A DNA stretch of 42,591 nucleotides from contig CAJUFJ010000028.1 of NCBI GenBank assembly GCA_910585815.1, positions 1 to 42,591 on the forward strand, read 5' to 3'. Origin of the DNA: an uncultured Oscillospiraceae bacterium (lineage in GTDB: Bacteria; Bacillota; Clostridia; Oscillospirales; Oscillospiraceae). Both the position numbers and the translations under genes were made by a program. Shown here piece by piece: positions 38,487-42,591 of this stretch. Within the stretch, counting starts at the first letter, position 1. Each line of letters opens with the position of its first letter. The notes beneath the pieces are model-generated. The model searched no databases. It had not been told where the DNA came from and worked only from the letters and a program-made list of their open reading frames with translations.

Positions 38487-39058
38487 AAAAGCGCTGGTAT
38501 GACTACCTGTGGATCGTGGAGCTGACCTACATGGCCCTGGGATTTTTCAATATCCTGTTTGCCTGGCTGGGCATGGTCTTCTTTTGCGTTCCGCTGATTA
38601 TCTCCCTGGTCTGGAGCACAAAGGGCTACTGCAACCGCTACTGTGGACGGGGGCAGCTGTTCAGCCTGCTGGGCGGACGCTTCGGCCTGTCCCGGAAAAA
38701 GGATATTCCCAAGTGGATGAAAAGCAAGTGGTTCCGCTATGGGTTTTTGATTTTCTTCTTCATCATGTTTTTCCAGATGCTGTGGAATACCTATCTGGTC
38801 TTTGCCGGCGTACAAAATCTCAGGCAGGCGGTGACTCTGCTGTGGACCTTCAAGCTGCCTTGGCACTGGGCCTATCACGGCACCTTCTTCTCCCCCGGTG
38901 TTGCCCAGTTCGCCTTCGGATTTTACAGCGTCATGCTGACCTCCACCATGCTCGGCATGATTACCATGGTCCTGTTTAAGCCCCGAAGCTGGTGTGTCTA
39001 CTGTCCCATGGGCACCATGACCCAGCTGATTTGTAAGGCCAAAAGCGGCGGACAGTAA
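38483..39058 (+). CDS. Membrane Fe-S protein, NapH/NosR-like
   Basis: 191 residues from the ATG at 38483, which overlaps the ferredoxin stop. About four membrane helices are visible (near 10-45, 84-104, 118-135 and 145-165). Cysteines suited to iron-sulfur binding occur after the first pair (GYCNRYCGRG, Cys50 and Cys54) and at the end (RSWCVYCPMGTMTQLIC). The pattern is that of polyferredoxin-type membrane electron-transfer proteins related to NapH/NosR, but shorter. With the ferredoxin it could pass electrons across or along the membrane to the sulfur enzymes encoded next. Confidence 0.8.
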   Translation: MKKRWYDYLWIVELTYMALGFFNILFAWLGMVFFCVPLIISLVWSTKGYCNRYCGRGQLFSLLGGRFGLSRKKDIPKWMKSKWFRYGFLIFFFIMFFQMLWNTYLVFAGVQNLRQAVTLLWTFKLPWHWAYHGTFFSPGVAQFAFGFYSVMLTSTMLGMITMVLFKPRSWCVYCPMGTMTQLICKAKSGGQ

Positions 39059-39097
39059 TTTGATTGCAGTTTTACATAGGAAAAAGGAGGACAAAGG

Positions 39098-39418
39098 ATG
39101 GGATTTTTTGATTTCCTGCACGGCCCTGATATCAATCAGGGCGTCGAAGAATATGGCGGACTGGAGGGCGCGGTTCTTCTGGATGTCCGCACGCCCCAGG
39201 AGTACCGGGAGGGGCACATCCCTGGCAGCATCAACATTCCTCTGCAATCCCTGAGCACAGCGGATCAGATTCCCGCCGGGAAGGACGCCCCACTTTTTGT
39301 CTACTGCTACAGCGGAGCCAGGAGCGGCCAGGCAATCCGTCTTCTGGCCGGAATGGGCTATACCAACACAAAAAATATCGGCGGCATTGCCGCCTACAAG
39401 GGAAAGGTGGAACGCTGA
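39098..39418 (+). CDS. Rhodanese-like sulfurtransferase
   Basis: 106 residues forming a single rhodanese domain: AVLLDVRTPQEYREGHIPGSINIPL, then the active-site loop VYCYSGARSG with catalytic Cys70, and LLAGMGYTNTKNIGGI. It transfers or holds persulfide sulfur. An AAAGGAGG site precedes the ATG. It ends 1 base before the CoA-disulfide reductase start, and that enzyme carries its own rhodanese domain, so a persulfide relay between them is plausible. Confidence 0.92.
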   Translation: MGFFDFLHGPDINQGVEEYGGLEGAVLLDVRTPQEYREGHIPGSINIPLQSLSTADQIPAGKDAPLFVYCYSGARSGQAIRLLAGMGYTNTKNIGGIAAYKGKVER

Positions 39419-39419
39419 A

Positions 39420-41111
39420 ATGAAAGTTGTCATCATCGGCGGCGTAGCGGGAGGGGCCACGGCGGCGGCCCGGCTGCGCCGGCTGGACGAACAGGCGGAG
39501 ATCGTGGTCTTTGAGCGGTCGGGATACATCTCCTACGCCAACTGCGGCCTGCCCTACTACATCGGCGGGGTGATTGAGGACCCCGAGGCCCTGACCCTCC
39601 AGACGCCGGAGAGCTTCTTCGCCCGTTTCCGGGTGGATATGCGGGTGCGCCATGAGGTCACCGCCCTCCATCCGGACAGGAAAACTGTCTCCGTCAAGAA
39701 CCTGGAGACCGGGGAGGAATTTGAGGAGAGCTATGACAAGCTCCTCCTCTCTCCCGGCGCCAAGCCCACCCAGCCCCGGCTCCCCGGTGTTGGGCTGGAA
39801 AAGCTGTTCACCCTGCGGACGGTAGAGGACACCTTCCACATCAAGGACTACATCAACACCCATCACCCCAAGTCCGCCGTCCTGGCCGGCGGCGGCTTCA
39901 TTAGCCTGGAGCTGGCGGAGAACCTGCGGGAGCTGGGGCTGGAGGTCACCATTGTCCAGCGGCCTAGGCAGCTGATGAACCCCTTCGACCCGGACATGGC
40001 CGCCTTCATCCACGGTGAGATCCGGCGGCACGGCATCCATCTGGCCCTGGGCCAAACCGTGGAGGGCTTCGCGGAGCAGGACGGCGGGGTGGATGTGTTA
40101 CTCAAGGACGCGGCTCCGCTCCATGCCGACATGGTGGTGCTGGCCATCGGGGTTACCCCGGATACCGCCCTGGCGAAGGAGGCGGGGCTGGAGCTGGGGC
40201 TCAAGGGCAGCATCGTGGTCAACGACCGGATGGAGACCTCTGTCCCGGACATCTACGCCGTGGGGGATGCGGTCCAGGTGAAGCACTTTGTCACCGGACA
40301 GGACGCGGTAATCTCCCTGGCGGGCCCCGCCAACAAGCAGGGCCGTATCGCGGCGGACAACATCTGCGGCGGGGACAGCCGGTATCAGGGCAGCCAGGGC
40401 AGCTCCGTGATTAAGGTCTTCGACCTGACGGCCGCAGCCACCGGCGTCAACGAGACCAACGCCAAAAAGACCGGCCTGGATGTGGATACGGTGGTCCTGT
40501 CCCCCATGAGCCACGCGGGCTACTACCCCGGCGGCAAGCTGATGACCATGAAGGTGGTCTTTGAGCGGGAGACCTGCCGCCTCCTGGGGGCCCAGATCGT
40601 GGGCTATGAAGGGGTGGATAAGCGGATTGACGTGCTGGCAACCGCCATCCGCGCCGGCATGACGGCCATCCAGCTGAAGGACCTGGACCTGACCTATGCG
40701 CCGCCCTACTCCTCCGCCAAGGACCCGGTGAATATGGCGGGCTTTATGGTGGAAAATCTGGCCAACGGAATTGTGAAACAGTTCCATACGGAGGATGTGG
40801 GCGCCCTGCCCCACGACGGCAGCGTGACCCTGCTGGACGCCCGGACGGCGTGGGAGTACGCCGGGGGCCATATCGAGGGCTTCCAAAATATCCCCGTGGA
40901 TGAGCTGCGGGAGCGGCTGGGGGAGATTGGACCCGGCAAGCCGGTCTATGTGATCTGCCAGAGCGGCCTGCGCAGCTACATCGCCTGCCGGATTCTGGCC
41001 GGGTACGGCTATGAGACGTATAACTTTGCCGGAGGCTTCCGCTTCTATGACGCGGTAACCAATGACCGCCGGCTGATCGAACAAGCCACAGCCTGCGGGA
41101 TGGACCAGTAA
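39420..41111 (+). CDS. CoA-disulfide reductase/persulfide reductase with C-terminal rhodanese domain
   Basis: 563 residues from the ATG at 39420. The N-terminal FAD/NAD(P) oxidoreductase has VVIIGGVAGGATAAARLRRL, the single redox Cys42 in SYANCGLPYYIGG, the NAD(P)-binding VLAGGGFISLELAENL and the FAD-binding DIYAVGDAVQV. After the dimerisation domain comes a rhodanese domain from about residue 465 (LLDARTAWEYAGGHIEGFQNIPV) with Cys513 in VICQSGLRS. This is the CoADR-RHD type, which reduces CoA disulfide, CoA persulfide or polysulfide with NAD(P)H. It is the last gene of the redox operon and is followed by a convergent terminator. Confidence 0.93.
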   Translation: MKVVIIGGVAGGATAAARLRRLDEQAEIVVFERSGYISYANCGLPYYIGGVIEDPEALTLQTPESFFARFRVDMRVRHEVTALHPDRKTVSVKNLETGEEFEESYDKLLLSPGAKPTQPRLPGVGLEKLFTLRTVEDTFHIKDYINTHHPKSAVLAGGGFISLELAENLRELGLEVTIVQRPRQLMNPFDPDMAAFIHGEIRRHGIHLALGQTVEGFAEQDGGVDVLLKDAAPLHADMVVLAIGVTPDTALAKEAGLELGLKGSIVVNDRMETSVPDIYAVGDAVQVKHFVTGQDAVISLAGPANKQGRIAADNICGGDSRYQGSQGSSVIKVFDLTAAATGVNETNAKKTGLDVDTVVLSPMSHAGYYPGGKLMTMKVVFERETCRLLGAQIVGYEGVDKRIDVLATAIRAGMTAIQLKDLDLTYAPPYSSAKDPVNMAGFMVENLANGIVKQFHTEDVGALPHDGSVTLLDARTAWEYAGGHIEGFQNIPVDELRERLGEIGPGKPVYVICQSGLRSYIACRILAGYGYETYNFAGGFRFYDAVTNDRRLIEQATACGMDQ

Positions 41112-41120
41112 ATGGTGAAC

Positions 41121-41156
41121 ACCCCTCCTCAAGCTCCAGCGGAGCTGAGGAGGGGT
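41121..41156. terminator. Convergent terminator between the reductase and Crp/Fnr genes
   Basis: ACCCCTCCTCAGCTC-type stem (CCCCTCCTC / GAGGAGGGG with an inner AGCTC/GAGCT part) followed by ATTTT. It serves genes from both sides. Confidence 0.8.
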
Positions 41157-41160
41157 ATTT

Positions 41161-41820
41161 TCATGTATCCCGCAGAGCGGTCAGCTTTTTTGCATCCAGA
41201 AGCTCCACCGTGCCCCGGGACAGCCTGACCATGCCCTCGCCCTGTAAGTAGCGGAGCATCCGGGTGACCACCTCCCGGTGGGTCCCCAGGTGGTTGGCGA
41301 TGGTCTCGTGGGTGATAGACAGCCGGTCCGTCTTTTCAATCGCTGCTTCCTCCAGAAGAAAAGCGGCCACCCGCTTATCCATGCTTTTCCACATAACCTG
41401 TTCCACCAGCCACATGACCTCGGAAAAACGGGCGGCCATGACCTCGTTGGTGTAGTTGGACAGGGGAGCGGACTGCTCCATAATACTCCGGTACACCTCT
41501 GCGGGAATGACCCAGAGGCCGGTGTCCTTCTCCGCCTCAATGGTGATGTCAAACTGTGCGCTCCGCAGCATGCAGGAGGCGGAAAACAGGCAGATATCCC
41601 GGTCAAACAGGCGGTAAATGGTGATTTCGCGCCCTTCGTCGGAAAGGATGTAGGCCCGGAGCTGCCCGGACTTCACCAGCAGCAGCCCGGTGCAGTCCGC
41701 GCTGCCGTTGTGGATTACCGTCCCCTTTTTGATTTCACGAAAAACCAGATTGCTCAGAATGCGGCTCTGCTGGTCCGCTGACAATCTATCCCATACAGGA
41801 AAGCAGCTTTGAAACTCCAT
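41161..41820 (-). CDS. Crp/Fnr-family transcription regulator
   Basis: 219 residues from the ATG at 41820, chosen because it overlaps the stop of the preceding small gene as TAATG; upstream ATGs lack a site. The N-terminal cyclic-nucleotide-like effector domain (REIKKGTVIHNGSADCTGLLLVKSGQLRAYILSDEGREITIYRL, DICLFSASCML) is followed by a Crp-type HTH (LSITHETIANHLGTHREVVTRMLRYLQ). Cysteines at about 6, 43, 77 and 84 could bind a metal or Fe-S cluster or sense redox state, but they do not match the FNR pattern. It faces the redox operon and may control it. Its effector is unknown. Confidence 0.9.
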   Translation of the reverse strand: MEFQSCFPVWDRLSADQQSRILSNLVFREIKKGTVIHNGSADCTGLLLVKSGQLRAYILSDEGREITIYRLFDRDICLFSASCMLRSAQFDITIEAEKDTGLWVIPAEVYRSIMEQSAPLSNYTNEVMAARFSEVMWLVEQVMWKSMDKRVAAFLLEEAAIEKTDRLSITHETIANHLGTHREVVTRMLRYLQGEGMVRLSRGTVELLDAKKLTALRDT

Positions 41821-41957
41821 TATCCGCCGCATTTGCCCCCATTTCCGGCACATCCGTGCTTATCCTCGCCGCAATGGCCGTGATGCTCATGGTGGCCGCA
41901 GTGGACATCATCATAGATTTCCACCTGACCGCTTTCATAAGATACCGCAATTCTCAT
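41820..41957 (-). CDS. 45-residue His/Cys-rich peptide coupled to the Crp/Fnr gene
   Basis: A very small gene with a strong GGGAGGAAA site before the ATG at 41957. The product starts MRIAVSYESGQVEIYDD, which resembles the first strand of NifX/NifB-type dinitrogenase cofactor-binding domains (MxIAVxYxxGxV), and ends in a metal-ligand-rich tail: HCGHHEHHGHCGED, then KHGCAGNGGKCGG. Seven His and four Cys in 28 residues suggest metal binding. Its stop TAA overlaps the regulator ATG (TAATG), so the two are translationally coupled. It may deliver or sense a metal, or be a clipped NifX-like domain. Confidence 0.68.
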   Translation of the reverse strand: MRIAVSYESGQVEIYDDVHCGHHEHHGHCGEDKHGCAGNGGKCGG

Positions 41958-42141
41958 GTCTGGATTTCCTCCCTTTTTAAGCCGCCCTTCCCTCCACAGA
42001 AAGCCGCTGACATATGATGAAAATAAAATACTCTATATTATGAAAAAAATCAAGCTGCTATAAAATTTTAAGCGGCTGTTTCTAGGGTTTGTTAAAAAAA
42101 TAAACATTGCACAAAATGTGGGTTCGTGCAAAAATAGGGAT

Positions 42142-42540
42142 ATGAAACGATATGAATTGAGAAAAGAACAGTGGGAGCGCATAAAAGAGCTGTTGCCACC
42201 GGAAAGGGCGGGGAAACGGGGCCGTCCTCGGAAAGATGACCGGAGGATGCTGAATGGGATGCTCTGGATTGCCCGTAGCGGTGCGTAGTGGCGGGAACTG
42301 CCAGAGACATATGGTCCCTGGCAGTCTGTGTATGCCCAATTCGCTAAATGGCGGGATGATGGTACATTGGAAGCCATATTTTGCGCATTGTCCTCAGATG
42401 CGGATATGGAAAACCTGAGCTTGGACTCTACCTGTATCAAGGTTCACGAAAGTGCCAAAGGGGGGGGAACGGCAGATAAGGCAGTTGGGCGAACCAGAGG
42501 CGGGTTGAACACAAAACTGCACGCTATTGTGGACGGATGA
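42142..42540 (+). pseudogene. Broken IS5-family transposase
   Basis: The frame starts MKRYELRKEQWERIKELLPP and follows the IS5-family N-terminal domain through RPRKDDRRMLNGMLWIARSGA. A TAG at 42286-42288 stands where relatives have a sense codon, then WRELPETYGPWQSVYAQFAKW and DADMENLSLDST (first catalytic Asp) continue in frame. The frame ends early at HAIVDG with a TGA at 42538-42540. Full-length proteins continue well beyond this. The last 50 bases (CTCCCTCTAAAGTAGACAGT and on) look like the end of a different insertion sequence that has interrupted it. The stretch 41958-42141 holds only the ribosome site of the small peptide gene and AT-rich DNA. Confidence 0.82.
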
Positions 42541-42591
42541 TATGCTCCCTCTAAAGTAGACAGTGAAAAAACAAAACTGTCGAAATGGGGG

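Noticed and set aside
1..42591. CRISPR arrays and rRNA genes
   Set aside because: No regularly spaced short repeats and no rRNA sequence were seen on either strand.

Overview
The window reads as a chromosome segment of a high-GC, spore-forming gut Firmicute of the Oscillospiraceae type (Flavonifractor/Lawsonibacter-like). This is an inference from GC-rich coding DNA, strong AGGAGG ribosome sites, sigma-A promoters with 17-bp spacers, a GerMN lipoprotein, a Spo0A-C-type regulator, a tandem glycine riboswitch and sodium:alanine symporters. No species can be named from the sequence alone.

Bases 1-20812 are mostly core genome. In order they hold: the end of ftsH; a small autoregulated ribbon-helix-helix-like gene; a RelE/Phd toxin-antitoxin pair; a short pyruvate-kinase-like gene; an operon of ruvX, a barnase-type lipoprotein, tatD and a TatD-linked radical SAM gene; a peptidoglycan amidase; two AGCS symporters, the first behind a tandem glycine riboswitch; secA; a minus-strand run of a D,D-carboxypeptidase, a Vat/CatB-like acetyltransferase and MntA/HepT; comEA; an overlapping operon of response regulator, histidine kinase and GerMN lipoprotein; metY; a DUF3783 gene; and tRNA-Leu(GAG) with a near-perfect promoter.

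Bases about 20816-32799 form a genomic island directly behind the tRNA, bounded by two imperfect direct repeats of about 180 bp that each carry terminators. Its left part is visibly AT-rich and holds an AIPR (abortive-infection family) gene, a serine-recombinase fragment and a KilA-N gene. Its right part is a three-gene operon: a 2175-residue protein combining two GHKL-like ATPase regions with a phosphoribosyltransferase-like core, a receiver-like protein, and a DUF2971 protein. This looks like a two-component-style conflict or anti-phage system and is the best candidate for an undescribed system here.

Bases 32800-42591 are a mosaic. There is a decayed IS21 element fused to a Spo0A-C regulator, a chemotaxis receptor, gene remnants, and then a redox/sulfur operon (ferredoxin, membrane Fe-S protein, rhodanese, CoA-disulfide reductase-rhodanese). 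That operon converges on a Crp/Fnr regulator that is translationally coupled to a 45-residue His/Cys-rich peptide. A broken IS5-family transposase ends the window.

Recurrent non-coding structure includes three GTAGGG-type palindromic repeats and three copies of an unexplained motif (ATCTTTTTTGKCAACACA), each just ahead of a terminator hairpin.
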